From CAVRQM01 sp963822705 (GTDB lineage: Bacteria > Pseudomonadota > Alphaproteobacteria > Acetobacterales > Acetobacteraceae), in NCBI GenBank assembly GCA_963822705.1, contig CAWGIX010000006.1, positions 1 to 64,000 of the forward strand: a stretch of DNA of 64,000 bases, read 5' to 3'. The notes beneath the pieces were generated by a model. It saw nothing but the letters and a program-made list of their open reading frames with translations, was not told where the DNA came from and did no database searches. The position numbers and the translations under genes were made by a program. Shown here in pieces: positions 37,162 to 46,457 of the stretch; position 1 is the stretch's first letter, and each line of letters opens with the position of its first letter.

Positions 37162-37536
37162 ATGGCCAAGAGTGCCGGGATGCGCGCGGTGAGGCGCCGG
37201 ACTTGGCTTCGGGCGGTGGTCGCGTTCGCGTTGTTGCTGGCGGGCGTTCCCATGTGGAGCGGCGCGCCGGCGGCGCTCGACGGGGTGCCGATCTGCTCCG
37301 CCTCGCACGCCGGACAGCAGACACCCGCACCGGCGCCGCACGATCAGGGCGTGCATCGCAACCAGTGCTGCCTGCTCGCGTGCGGCGCGCAAATCTGGCT
37401 CGACGCTACCCTGGCCCCGCTCCCCCTGCCGCGGCCGGTCGCGCTCGGGCGCGCGACGCCGCGAGGCCGCCGCGCACTGCGGCCGGCACGCCGGCGTCGC
37501 TCCGCATTCGCCCGAGCGCCCCCGATCCACGTCTGA
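37162..37536 (+). CDS. DUF2946-like secreted protein, copper cluster
   Basis: 124 residues. Hydrophobic N-terminus (RAVVAFALLLAGVPMW), then GVPICSASH and a conserved HRNQCCLLACGA block, the Cys/His pattern of DUF2946 proteins often found beside copper genes. The tail is Arg/Pro-rich with no clear structure. It lies 74 bases before copC, so it may be a small metal-binding partner. Start could also be an ATG six codons later. Confidence 0.55.
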   Translation: MAKSAGMRAVRRRTWLRAVVAFALLLAGVPMWSGAPAALDGVPICSASHAGQQTPAPAPHDQGVHRNQCCLLACGAQIWLDATLAPLPLPRPVALGRATPRGRRALRPARRRRSAFARAPPIHV

Positions 37537-37610
37537 GTCCAGGCTGACCACCGCCGCGCCACGCACCTGCGCGGCGGCAACCTCAGACACATAAAATCGG
37601 ACGACCAACC

Positions 37611-37973
37611 ATGACGCACACTCAGACGGCCGCCCTGCTGCTTGCCGTAGCGCTTGCCCCGGCAACTGGCTTCGCCCACGCCTATCCAGCCCAGACCACG
37701 CCCGCCAAGGATGCCACCTTGTCCACGGCGCCCACGCAGGTATCGATCGAATTCGACGACGAGCTGGAGCCAAAATATAGCAGCATCGTGGTCCACGATG
37801 CCGGCGGCCATGTGGTGAGCGCCGGGCCAGCGCAAGCGGTCCCGAAGGATGCCAAGCAGTTGACTGTGGCGCTCAAACCGCTGGCGCCCGGCCGCTACAC
37901 CGTGAACTGGGCGGCGACCGACACCGACACGCACAAAACCAAAGGCAGCTTCAGCTTCACGGTCGCCAAGTAG
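37611..37973 (+). CDS. copC: Copper resistance protein CopC
   Basis: 120 residues. Signal peptide AALLLAVALAPATGFA is cut to leave a mature N-terminal His (HAYPAQTTPA), a Cu(II) ligand in CopC. Beta-barrel body with VSIEFDDELEPKYSSIVVHDAGG and KQLTVALKPLAPGRYTVNW. The Met-rich Cu(I) site is missing, so this is the Cu(II)-only type. Periplasmic copper carrier for the CopD protein that follows. Confidence 0.9.
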   Translation: MTHTQTAALLLAVALAPATGFAHAYPAQTTPAKDATLSTAPTQVSIEFDDELEPKYSSIVVHDAGGHVVSAGPAQAVPKDAKQLTVALKPLAPGRYTVNWAATDTDTHKTKGSFSFTVAK

Positions 37974-37988
37974 ACGGAACGCAGCGTG

Positions 37989-39793
37989 ATGCTGCCGGAT
38001 CTGGTGCCGGAGGGCGGTGCTCTCCCGGTGCTGGCGCGCGGCGTATCGGTGGCGGCGCTGTTCGTCGCCTTCGGTACGGCACTGCTGCCACTCGTCGCGG
38101 CCGTGCCGCCTGACCGACGCCTGCGGCGGCTCGCGCTGGCGGCGATGCTGCTCGCGGCCCTCGCCACGCTCGGCTGGGCCGTTCTGGTGGCGGGGGACAT
38201 GGCCGACGCGGACGGCCCCGCAGCACTCGCGGCGGCGGTGCCGGACGTTCTGAGCGGGACCCATTTCGGTCATCTGGTGCTGATCCGCGTGGCACTCCTC
38301 GGCGCCGGAGCCCTGGCGATGTCCGCGCGCCGGCGTTGGCTTGCCCCCGCCCTGCTAGCGGGCGCGCTGCTCACCCAGTCGGGGCACAGTCACGCGGCGA
38401 CGATGTATGGCGGCCCCAGCCTGCTCTGGGCAGCTGAGTTCCTCCACATAGCCGCGGCTGCGGCTTGGCTGGGCGGCCTGCCGGGACTGCTGCTCGTGCT
38501 GGCGACGCAGCCGCCCCCCATTGCCGCGCTTGCGTGCCGGCGGTTCGGTACATTGGCGCTCGTCTGCGTGGCGGCCATCGCGGCCACCGCGCTCGCGCAG
38601 GCGAGCGTGGTCATTGGCTCCTGGGCTGGACTGGTCGGCACCGGCTTTGGCTGGGTCGCGCTGGCGAAGCTGCTGCTGCTTGGGGTTCTGATCGGCTTCG
38701 GCGCGCGCCATCGGCTCCGTTTGGTGCCGGCGTTGCCCGAAGCGCGCGGACAGCTGCTACGTAGTCTGACCGCGGAGAGTGCGGTCGGCCTGCTCGTGGT
38801 TTTGGTCGCGGCCTACCTGTCCAGCCTGCCACCGAGCATGCATCTCCAGCCGATCTGGCCGCTGCCGTGGATGCTGAGCCTCACGACGCTGCGCGAGGCG
38901 CCGGAATTCGCGCCAGAGGCATACGGTGCGGCGGCGATGCTGGGCGCTGGCGTGGCGGCTTGCCTCGCCGGGCTGGCCTGGCGAGCCGGGCGCTGGCCGC
39001 TGCTCGTTGCGGGCGCGCTGGCTGCAGGATTGGCGCTGCCGCATCTCGACCTGTTCGTAGTTGAGGCGGCGCCCACCACCTTCTACCACTCGCCGACCGG
39101 GTTCGCGGCCGATGCGATCATGCGCGGCGCTACGCTTGTATGCACAGAACTGTGCCTCCTGCCACGGCAGGGGCGGGGCGGGAGACGGGCCGATGGCGGC
39201 ACAGCTCCGGATTCCGCCCGCGGATCTCACCTCGCCCATGCTCGCAATGCATGGCGACGGGGACCTGTTCTGGATCATTACCCACGGAATTGATGATCCC
39301 GAGGGCCGCGGCATGGCAATGCCGGGCTTTGGGCGACCGCCTGGACGAGGACGCGCGCTGGTCGCTGATAGACTTCCTGCGCGCCCGCAACGCGGCGGCC
39401 AACCCAAGCGTGCCTCGGCGTGCGCCCGACCTGCTGCTCAGGTGCGGTGTCGCGAAGCGTAGTCTCGGCGAGCTGCGCGGCACGCCACTGCGTCTCGATT
39501 TCCTCCCCGACGTCGTGGTTTCGCCTGCTGCCGTCGGGGCGGTCTCTGTTCGAAGCAGCGAGGCACAGCGAATCGGAACCTGCACCAGCGACGATCCAGA
39601 GGCGGCCGGCGCCTATGCACTCACGCTGGGAGTGGCACCGTCGGCGCTTGCTGGGCTTGTGATTCTGGTCGATGCGCGTGGCTGGCTGCGCGACGCCTTG
39701 CCAGTCGGGCGCGGCGACTTGCTGGGGCGGGAAGTAGCCGAGATCGCCGCCCACCCTCTCGGCGAAGCCGTTACAGAATACCACCACCATTGA
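37989..39793 (+). CDS. copD: CopD family copper transporter fused to cytochrome c, two frameshifts
   Basis: About 600 residues after joining three frames (breaks near 39131 and 39331). The first ~380 residues are a CopD-type membrane protein with about 8-9 helices (LLTQSGHSHAATMYGGPSLLWAAEFLHIAAAAAWLGG carries likely copper His). The next ~80 residues are a c-type cytochrome with heme site CASCH (39151-39165) and a later axial Met candidate in GMAMPGFG. The last ~150 residues (SLGELRGTPLRLDFLPDVV) are thioredoxin-like in part. Likely imports copper and may couple it to electron transfer. GTG at 37986/ATG at 37989. Breaks may be sequencing errors. Confidence 0.75.
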
Positions 39794-40075
39794 GCAAAAA
39801 AGGTCTTCGTTTGCCGGCCGACATTGCGCGTGGGGGTATGATCGCACACTTGCCATCTTGAATTCGTGCTTACTCCCCGAATAATTCCATGGAGTACAGT
39901 CGCGGCCCGAGAGCCTTGTCTTGGCGAAGGATATCGCGCCATCCGGCATTTTGACCGAAACGGATGCGTTCTGTTCAGCCGAACACCACTGCGATTTCTG
40001 GGATACTCCTGGTCTGCAAGCCTGCATATTGACGCTGTTGCGGCGGAACGGGGGTGATCCGGCCGTCACGCCGCT

Positions 40076-40681
40076 TCATAGGCGCGGCACAGCCATCCCG
40101 CGCTGCACCGCCCCCCGTTCCGCAATCGTGGCGTGCCAGCGCGCCAGATTCGGCATCGGCGCAAGATCGAAGCCGAGCCGCTTGTTGGCCGCGTTGACCC
40201 AGGACCAGGTCATCACGTCCGCCAGCCCATAATCGGCGCCGCCGAGATGCGTACTCTCCGCCAGCCGCGTGTCCAGCACTTTCAGCACGCGGGCACTTTC
40301 GTTCTCGTATCGCTCGATCGCCATCGGCAGTTTTTCCTTGGCGAAAATCTTGAAGAAGCCGAGCTGGCCCAGCATCGGCCCGACATGGGCCGCCTGAAAA
40401 AACATCCACTCCAGCGTGCGGTCCCCCGGCTGCGGCAACATCTTGCCGCTGCGCTCCGCCAAGTGCAGCAGAATGGCACCGCTCTCGACGATGGTGCGCT
40501 CCTCGTCCACGATCACGGGAATTTTGCCGTTCGGGTTCATCGCCAGATATTCGGGCGTCTGCGTGCCGCCCTTGGAAATGTCGACCGCGTGTACCTCGTA
40601 GGGCAGGCCGACTTCCTCCAGCATGATGCTGGCTTTCTGGCCGTTGGGCGTGCCCCAGGTATACAGGCGGATCGGCGTCAT
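40076..40681 (-). CDS. Glutathione S-transferase family protein
   Basis: 201 residues with the thioredoxin-fold N-domain (RLYTWGTPNGQKASIMLEEVG, NPNGKIPVIVD, ESGAILLHLAE) and an all-helical C-domain (GPMLGQLGFFKIFAKEKLP, YGLADVMTW). The TPNGQK motif and the cis-Pro VI segment match nu-class/YfcG-like enzymes, which reduce disulfides with glutathione. ATG at 40681 overlaps the end of the agmatinase gene as ATGA. Confidence 0.88.
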   Translation of the reverse strand: MTPIRLYTWGTPNGQKASIMLEEVGLPYEVHAVDISKGGTQTPEYLAMNPNGKIPVIVDEERTIVESGAILLHLAERSGKMLPQPGDRTLEWMFFQAAHVGPMLGQLGFFKIFAKEKLPMAIERYENESARVLKVLDTRLAESTHLGGADYGLADVMTWSWVNAANKRLGFDLAPMPNLARWHATIAERGAVQRGMAVPRL

Positions 40682-41739
40682 GACTTTGCTCCCGGCGTCA
40701 GTGCCATCAGGCGCAGCAGTTCGAACAGCATCTGCGCGCCGATCTGCGCGGTGACGTGGTGGCGTCGTATTGCGGCGCGACCTCGACCACATCGCCGCCG
40801 ATCGATCGGAGGCCGGCGCAGGCCGCGCAGGATGCCAGCGCCTCGCGCGGCGTCAGCCCGCCGACCTCGGGCGTGCCGGTGCCGGGCGCGAAGCGCGGGA
40901 TCGAGGCTGTCGACGTCGAAGCTGACAGTAGAACGGCCCGTCGCCGATGCACCGCGCGCGCCTCGGTCGACGACCGCCTCGACGCCCAACTCGTCGACCT
41001 CCTCGGCGTGGATCACGGTCATGCCGGAGTCGAACGAGAACTCCCAGAGATATTCGCCGCCGCCGCGGATGCCGATCTGGATCACGCGCTCCGGGTCGAG
41101 CACGCCGTCGAGCACCGCCTGGCGGAACGGGCCGCCGTGGTGGAATTTGGAGCCCTCGTAGATGCCCGCCGGTATCGCAATGCGCGTCGATATGCAGCAT
41201 GCCGACCGGCGCGCCGCGCGCCGACGCGCCCGCAGGATCGGCAGCGGTCATCGAGTGATCGCCGCCGACGCCAGCGGGACGCACGCCGGCCGCGACGCAC
41301 GCGGCGAAGAACGGCTCGATGTCGGCGTGGCACTGTTCGAGCGAGAAGCGGCTGCGCAACGGCACGTCGCCGACGTCGGCGAACCCGCAACTGCGTCAGC
41401 GGCGTCGACGCGCAGCACGTGGTTGATAGGGCCCGACGCGCTCGACGGCGCGCACCGCGCGCGGGCCCGAAGCGCGCGCCGGCGCGGTTGGTCACGCCGA
41501 GGTCCATCGGCACGCCGATCAGCGCCAAGTCGAGCCCGGCGAATCGGGCGGTCCGGCGGCGTCGGGCCGATAGCGGCGCGCCGAGCAGCGTCGGCAGCTC
41601 GGCATAGGGCAGGCGGCGGGTGCCGTTTTCGCGGAACCCCAGCGAGGCGGCCTTGCGGAACAGCGGATCAAGAGTTCTGGTGCGGCTGGTCGTTGGTGTA
41701 GCGCGCGCGCAGCTCGGCCAATTTTTGCGCATCGGCCAT
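40678..41739 (-). pseudogene. Agmatinase/ureohydrolase, multiply frameshifted
   Basis: Arginase-fold enzyme that would hydrolyse agmatine (or a guanidino compound) to urea. All metal-ligand motifs are there but spread over different frames: VGGDHSMT, GMLHIDAHCDTGG, STVSFDVDSLDP, and the typical GTGTPEVGGLTPREAL. N-terminal LALIGVPMDLGVTNRAGARFGP is also clear. At least five frame changes are needed between 41700 and 40700. Ends ATGA-coupled to the GST gene. ATG at 41739. Gene is full length in outline; it is either badly decayed or this stretch has poor base accuracy. Confidence 0.75.
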
Positions 41740-41806
41740 CCTGTCTCTCCGTTCCGGGGCGGGCGTGTTATCCCTGCCTGAGGGTGGCGGCACAAGCGAG
41801 GGCGAA

Positions 41807-42589
41807 ATGGCGACCCGTTTCGACGGCAGGGTGGCACTGGTGACCGGCGGAGCCGCCGGGATCGGGCGCGCCACGGTTCGCCGGTTCGCGGCCGAGGGCG
41901 CCCGCGTGGTGCTGCTGGACACGAATTCCACCGCGGCGGCGCGGACCGCGGGCGAGGCCGGACCCGGCGTGCTGGTCCATATCGGCGATGCGACGTCCGA
42001 GGCCGACGTCAATGCCGCGGTGGGCCACGCGCAGGCGGCGTTCGGCGCGCTGCACGTTCTGGTCAACAACGTCGGCTACACGGTGGCGTCCCGGTTCGAG
42101 GATTGCGAGCCCGCCGCTTGGGACCGCGAACTGGCCCGCACCCTGCGCAGCGCCTTTCTGTGCTGCCGCGCGGCACTGGAACTGCTGTGCGCGGGTGGCG
42201 GCGCCATCGTCAATGTGGGCTCGGTGAACGGGCGGATGTATTTCGGCAATCCCGCCTATAGCGCAGCAAAAGCCGGGCTGCGCAGCCTGACCCAGTCGCT
42301 GGCGGTGGAATACGGTCCGCGCGGAGTGCGCACCAATATGGTGAGCCCCGGCAGCGTGCGCACCGAGGCCGAAACCTGGCGGCGGCGAGCCGAACGCGAA
42401 CCGGAGATTTTCGAAAAACTGGCCCGCTGGTACCCGGTCGGCCGGGTGGGGGCGCCGGACGACATCGCCGCCGCGATCGCTTTTCTGGCCAGCGACGAAG
42501 CGGCCTTCGTCAACGGCGCCGATCTGGTGGTCGATGGCGGGCTGACGGCCGGCATGGGAGTCATGGCACAGGAACTGGCGGGCGGATAA
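41807..42589 (+). CDS. SDR family oxidoreductase
   Basis: 260-residue classical short-chain dehydrogenase. TGGAAGIGR coenzyme motif at ~11-19, NNVGY at ~87, catalytic Ser in VNVGSVNG, YSAAK at about 151-155, and the closing VVDGGLTAG. The acidic residue after beta-2 (LLDTN) favours NAD. Substrate unknown. ATG at 41807 has GAGGG upstream and gives the normal N-terminus. Confidence 0.92.
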   Translation: MATRFDGRVALVTGGAAGIGRATVRRFAAEGARVVLLDTNSTAAARTAGEAGPGVLVHIGDATSEADVNAAVGHAQAAFGALHVLVNNVGYTVASRFEDCEPAAWDRELARTLRSAFLCCRAALELLCAGGGAIVNVGSVNGRMYFGNPAYSAAKAGLRSLTQSLAVEYGPRGVRTNMVSPGSVRTEAETWRRRAEREPEIFEKLARWYPVGRVGAPDDIAAAIAFLASDEAAFVNGADLVVDGGLTAGMGVMAQELAGG

Positions 42590-42670
42590 CGAGATCACAC
42601 ACGAATGTACGGCGCCCTCTCCTGAACCATGATACGATGATGCATCAAGGATCATACAGGGGATTGGGTC

Positions 42671-44170
42671 ATGCCGAACCACCACAGGATGCAGAGATTC
42701 GCGCGCAGCCTGCACAGAAAGCCGCGCGCGACGCGAGTTGGGGAGGTGGACAACGAAGGGACGGTCCACCTTACCGTCGTGTTGAAACCCGCCGAGGCGA
42801 TTCAACCCCGGCAATACGCGGGCGGTCGCGGTCTTTCGCGCGCCGAGTTTGGCAAGCTCCACGGCACGCGCCAGGCGACCATGGAGGCGGTGGCGCGCTT
42901 CGCCGGCGAGCACGGGCTCAGCGTGGAGGCGATGCAGCCGGAACGGCACAGGATCAAGCTGGTCGGCACCTATGCCCAGGCCCGCGCCGCGTTTCAGCCC
43001 GAAGATCTCGGGATCTACGAGCAGGACGGAAGGCGCTATGTTGCGCGCACCGGACATCTGAGCGTCCCGGCGGACTTGGCGCCGGAGATCGTGGCGGTTA
43101 TGGGTTTCGACCAGCGCCCGGTGGCCGAGCCGCGTTTCGTATTCTTGCCACGGGAGACGGCGACGATCAGCTACGATCCCGCCGCGGTCGCGCAGACCTA
43201 CCAATTTCCAACGGGCGTCGACGGCACCGGGCAGACGATCGCGCTGGTCGAGTTGGGCGGCGGTTTCGACCCCAACGACGTGGCGCAATACTTTGCCGAG
43301 AAAAACGTTGCACGTACCGGCACGCTCGTCAGCGTGTCGGTCGATGGAGTCGACAACACGCCCGGCGGAGACGCTGACGGCGAGGTTCAGCTCGACATCG
43401 ACGTGGCCGGCTGCGTCGCGCCGGGTGCCAACATCGCGGTCTATTTCGGCCCCAACAGCGCCAGCGGTTTTCTCGACACGGTGCAGGCGCCGATCCACGA
43501 CACCGCCACCGCGCCGTCGGTGATTTCCATCAGCTGGGGCCAGGCGGAATCGACCTGGGCGGCGCAGGATATGGACGCCATGGACCAGGCGTTCCAGTCG
43601 GCAGCCGCACTCAATATTTCAGTATGCGTCGCGTCCGGCGACAATGGGGCAGCGGACAACTCGCCGGACGGCCAGAATACCGTGGACTTCCCGGCCGCCA
43701 GCCCGAACGTGCTCGGGTGCGGCGGCACCAGTCTGCCGCAGGGCGGTCCTGAGACGGCCTGGAACGGCGGTTTTGGCGCGTCGGGCGGCGGTTTTTCAAC
43801 GCACTTTCCGCAGCCGTCGTATCAAACGACCGTTCAGGGTACCGGACGAGGCGTTCCGGACGTAGCGGGCGATGCTGACCCGGCGACGGGCTACAATGTG
43901 CGGGTCGATGGCGAGGATACCGTGGCCGGCGGCACCAGCGCCGTGGCCCCGCTCTGGGCCGGCCTCGTTGCGCTCATCAACCAGCAGCTACAGCGCAAGG
44001 TCGGCTTCATCAACCCGGTACTCTACGCCAATCCGTCCGCGCTGACCGATATATTGACCGGAAATAATAACGGGTACTCCGCCGGACACGGCTGGGATCC
44101 GGTCACCGGTCTCGGTTCGCCCCGAGGCGGCGCCGTGCTGAGCGCGCTGACCGCCCCGCCTACGGCCTGA
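42671..44170 (+). CDS. S53 family serine-carboxyl peptidase (pro-kumamolisin type)
   Basis: 499 residues. Prodomain ~1-150 (HLTVVLKPAEAI, GLSRAEFGKLHG, RHRIKLVGTYAQARAAF), then the catalytic domain. Catalytic Glu238 and Asp242 in GEVQLDIDVAG, oxyanion Asp324 in ASGDNGA, nucleophile Ser423 in GGTSAVAPLW, and a calcium loop from Asp460 (DILTGNNNG) with GWDPVTGLGSP. These enzymes are active at acid pH and often occur in acid-tolerant bacteria. No signal peptide is visible at the written start. A hairpin terminator lies just after the stop. Confidence 0.93.
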   Translation: MPNHHRMQRFARSLHRKPRATRVGEVDNEGTVHLTVVLKPAEAIQPRQYAGGRGLSRAEFGKLHGTRQATMEAVARFAGEHGLSVEAMQPERHRIKLVGTYAQARAAFQPEDLGIYEQDGRRYVARTGHLSVPADLAPEIVAVMGFDQRPVAEPRFVFLPRETATISYDPAAVAQTYQFPTGVDGTGQTIALVELGGGFDPNDVAQYFAEKNVARTGTLVSVSVDGVDNTPGGDADGEVQLDIDVAGCVAPGANIAVYFGPNSASGFLDTVQAPIHDTATAPSVISISWGQAESTWAAQDMDAMDQAFQSAAALNISVCVASGDNGAADNSPDGQNTVDFPAASPNVLGCGGTSLPQGGPETAWNGGFGASGGGFSTHFPQPSYQTTVQGTGRGVPDVAGDADPATGYNVRVDGEDTVAGGTSAVAPLWAGLVALINQQLQRKVGFINPVLYANPSALTDILTGNNNGYSAGHGWDPVTGLGSPRGGAVLSALTAPPTA

Positions 44171-44173
44171 GCA

Positions 44174-44209
44174 CCTGCCCTCTCCCGGACTAGCCCGGAA
44201 AAGGGCAGG
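44174..44209. terminator. Bidirectional hairpin between convergent genes
   Basis: Perfect 8-base arms CCTGCCCT (44174-44181) and AGGGCAGG (44202-44209) enclose an inner CCGG/CCGG pair. It lies 4 bases after the S53 stop and 19 before the next gene ends on the other strand. No strong T-run. Confidence 0.55.
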
Positions 44210-44228
44210 GTGTTCCGCGCCGGTATTA

Positions 44229-45020
44229 TTACACGTGCGTGCTGCTGCCCAGCCGCTGCCGCTCGACATCGACCGGCGAGGCGAGGGGGTCCGCCGGCAC
44301 AGGCGCGCCGGTGGTGGCGTCGCGCAAGACCTGGCCTTCCGAGGTCGTGGTGCCGATGCCGGTGGCCCCCGTCGTCTCGATCGTCCCCGTCTGGTCGAAA
44401 CGTTCCCAGCCCGCCGCCCGGTATTCCGCGGCCCGCGACGAAAGGTCGACCCGGCCGGAAGTCTGCAACAGGCTTTCCACGCGGGGCGCGTCCGCATCGT
44501 CAGCGCGCACGCTGACCAGCGTGCCGCCGCGGCGGACGCCCTCCGCGAGAACATGGGCATCATCCTCCGGGTGCCCGCTCCCGACGAGCGAGCCCAAAAT
44601 GCCGCCCAGGCCGGCGCCGACCCCGGCACCGGTGAGCGTGGCGATCAGCCAGCCCGCCGCCACCACGGGCCCTACGCCCGGAATGGCCAGCGCTCCGATT
44701 CCCGCCAGCAGACCGGCGCCGCCGCCGACCACGGTGCCGACCGAAGCACCCGCGCCGGCACCAGTCGCCGGGTCCGTGTCGAGGCGGCGCGCGGGATCGG
44801 TGGCGGCCGGGGCGTAGGCCCGGGCAGTGTCACCCGTCCCACCGACCGGCGCGGGCCGGTCGGTGAGGGTGACATTGGGCATCTCCGCGCCATAGCGATT
44901 GTCTCGATCGCTGCCCACGATGCTGATATCCGTCGAGCGGATGCCGGCATCCTCCAGGATGCGAACGGCCCGCGCCGCTTCCTCGTAGGTGTCATAAAGA
45001 TGGGTGATGGTGCGCGTCAT
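44229..45020 (-). CDS. General stress protein 17M-like (YflT-type) domain protein
   Basis: 263 residues. N-terminal YflT-like domain (THLYDTYEEAARAVRILEDAGI, DISIVGSDRDN), a central Gly/Ala-rich hydrophobic stretch (about 95-150, GAGASVGTVVGGGAGLLAGIGALAIPG broken by charged turns) and a second ferredoxin-like half (GGTLVSVRADDADAPRVESLL, EYRAAGWERFDQ). Proteins of this form are stress-induced and may associate with membranes. ATG at 45020. Confidence 0.75.
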   Translation of the reverse strand: MTRTITHLYDTYEEAARAVRILEDAGIRSTDISIVGSDRDNRYGAEMPNVTLTDRPAPVGGTGDTARAYAPAATDPARRLDTDPATGAGAGASVGTVVGGGAGLLAGIGALAIPGVGPVVAAGWLIATLTGAGVGAGLGGILGSLVGSGHPEDDAHVLAEGVRRGGTLVSVRADDADAPRVESLLQTSGRVDLSSRAAEYRAAGWERFDQTGTIETTGATGIGTTTSEGQVLRDATTGAPVPADPLASPVDVERQRLGSSTHV

Positions 45021-45044
45021 TGTGTGGGTCCTTGTCTCGATTTG

Positions 45045-45425
45045 TTACTGCTGGGCGGCGTCGCCGCCGCCGACATCTGCCGGCGTAGTCGAGCCAGACA
45101 TTCACCTGCTTGCCGGCGCGCATTGCGGTGCCGCGCCAGACGCCGTTCGCGTCCTTCTTCAACGCGCCGACATCGGTGAACCCGTGATTGGCGATGCGCG
45201 TCTGTGCCTGGCCTTCGGTAAACGAATTGGCGCCCTTTTTCGGGGTGGTCGCCAGCGCCTCCGCCGTGCCCGGCGCGGCCGGGTTCGGCGTGACGGGTGC
45301 CACGTTCTGGCCGTTGGCGGTGGCGGGCGTCCCCGCCGGTTGGTCGGTCGTTGCCGTGGTACTTGGGCCAGTGCCGCCGACGCGGTCAGCGCCGCCAGCG
45401 CGGCGGCAACGAGGAAGTGCTTCAT
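45045..45425 (-). CDS. Secreted PepSY-like small protein, two frameshifts
   Basis: About 126 residues after joining. Signal peptide MKHFLVAAALAALTASAALAQ, Thr/Pro-rich linker (TTATTDQPAGTPATANGQ) and a C-terminal PepSY-like domain (FTEGQAQTRIANHGFTDV, LKKDANGVWRGTAMRAGK, VNVWLDYAG). Frame changes near 45360 and 45072; the corrected end is DVGGGDAAQQ and a TAA at 45045-45047. Same strand as the stress protein, 24 bases before it. Function unknown; periplasmic. Confidence 0.65.
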
Positions 45426-45500
45426 GGGACGAGTGCTCCGTGGCTGCGGGCCGGGCGGCCCTATGAGCGTTACAAGGCACGGTCCGGCGTCTAGTTCCGT

Positions 45501-46457
45501 TCAGCGCGGGGCGGCGGCGCGTCTCAGTCGGTCGTTGATGGCGAGGCCAAGCCCGCGCTCGGGCACCGCCATCGCGGCGATGGCTGTGCTTTCGGTAGCC
45601 TCCAGCGCGCGCAGGCCCGCAAACAGATTGGCCGCCGCTTCCGCCAGATCGGCCCGGGCGCTCAGCTGAAACACGGCCCCGGCCCCAGCCAGAGGCGGCC
45701 CGAATGCCAGCAAAGCCTCGCCCGGCTCCACTCTTTGTACGTTCAGCCGCAGTGTCAGGCGTGGAGCGTAGTGCGACGCGAGCATCCCGGGCGATCGCGG
45801 GTCCTTCGGCGAGCCCGCCGTTTGTGTCCCTACCGCGCCAATAAGCGAAGCAAGCTGCTCGACCGAAACGCCGCCCGGGCGCAGCAGCGTGGGCGGCTGC
45901 GTGGTGAGGTCGAGAACCGTCGACTCCACGCCAACCATGCAGGGACCGCAATCGAGCACTGCGGTGATACGGCCCGCCAAACCCTCCAGTACGTGCCGAG
46001 CGGTCGTTGGACTGACGTGGCCGGAGCGGTTGGCGGAAGGAGCGGCGACCGGCCGGCCGGCCGCGCTAAGCAATGCCAGCGCGGCCGGGTGCGCCGGAAC
46101 CCGCACCGCGAGCGTGGCCAGCCCGGCGCCGGCCAGCAGACTTACCCCGCTCGACGATTTTCGCGGCAGCACCAGGGTGAGCGGACCGGGCCAGAGGTTT
46201 TGCGCCAGCGTCCGGGCCAGGTCACACGCTTCCACCTGCGCAAAGGCTGTCGCGGCATCGGGAAAATGGCAGATCAGCGGGTTGAAACGCGGCCGGCCCT
46301 TTGCCTCAAAAACCCGTGCGACAGCGTGTCCGTCGGTCGCGTCGGCGCCCAATCCGTAGACTGTTTCGGTGCCAAACGCGACCAGCTCTCCGGAGCGCAG
46401 CAGCGCGGCGGCTTCGGCGATGCCGGCGGGATCGTCCGCCGACAGGCTTTTGGTCAA
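45501..46457 (-). CDS. tsaC: L-threonylcarbamoyladenylate synthase (Sua5/YwlC/TsaC)
   Basis: 318 residues, the long Sua5 form with YrdC domain (residues ~10-200) and C-terminal Sua5 domain (~215-318). Motifs GELVAFGTETVYGLGADA, EAKGRPRFNPL, PLTLVLPR, RVPAHPAALALL and APSANRSGHVSPT are the nucleotide/threonine binding site. Makes threonylcarbamoyl-AMP for t6A at position 37 of ANN-decoding tRNAs. Start taken as a TTG at 46457, which overlaps the cysQ stop (TTGA); no better start exists in frame near homology. Confidence 0.92.
   Translation of the reverse strand: MTKSLSADDPAGIAEAAALLRSGELVAFGTETVYGLGADATDGHAVARVFEAKGRPRFNPLICHFPDAATAFAQVEACDLARTLAQNLWPGPLTLVLPRKSSSGVSLLAGAGLATLAVRVPAHPAALALLSAAGRPVAAPSANRSGHVSPTTARHVLEGLAGRITAVLDCGPCMVGVESTVLDLTTQPPTLLRPGGVSVEQLASLIGAVGTQTAGSPKDPRSPGMLASHYAPRLTLRLNVQRVEPGEALLAFGPPLAGAGAVFQLSARADLAEAAANLFAGLRALEATESTAIAAMAVPERGLGLAINDRLRRAAAPR

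Noticed and set aside
39921..40232. Plus-strand open frame in the gap before the GST gene
   Set aside because: Half lies antisense to the GST gene and no motif or ribosome site was found; the gap seems empty.
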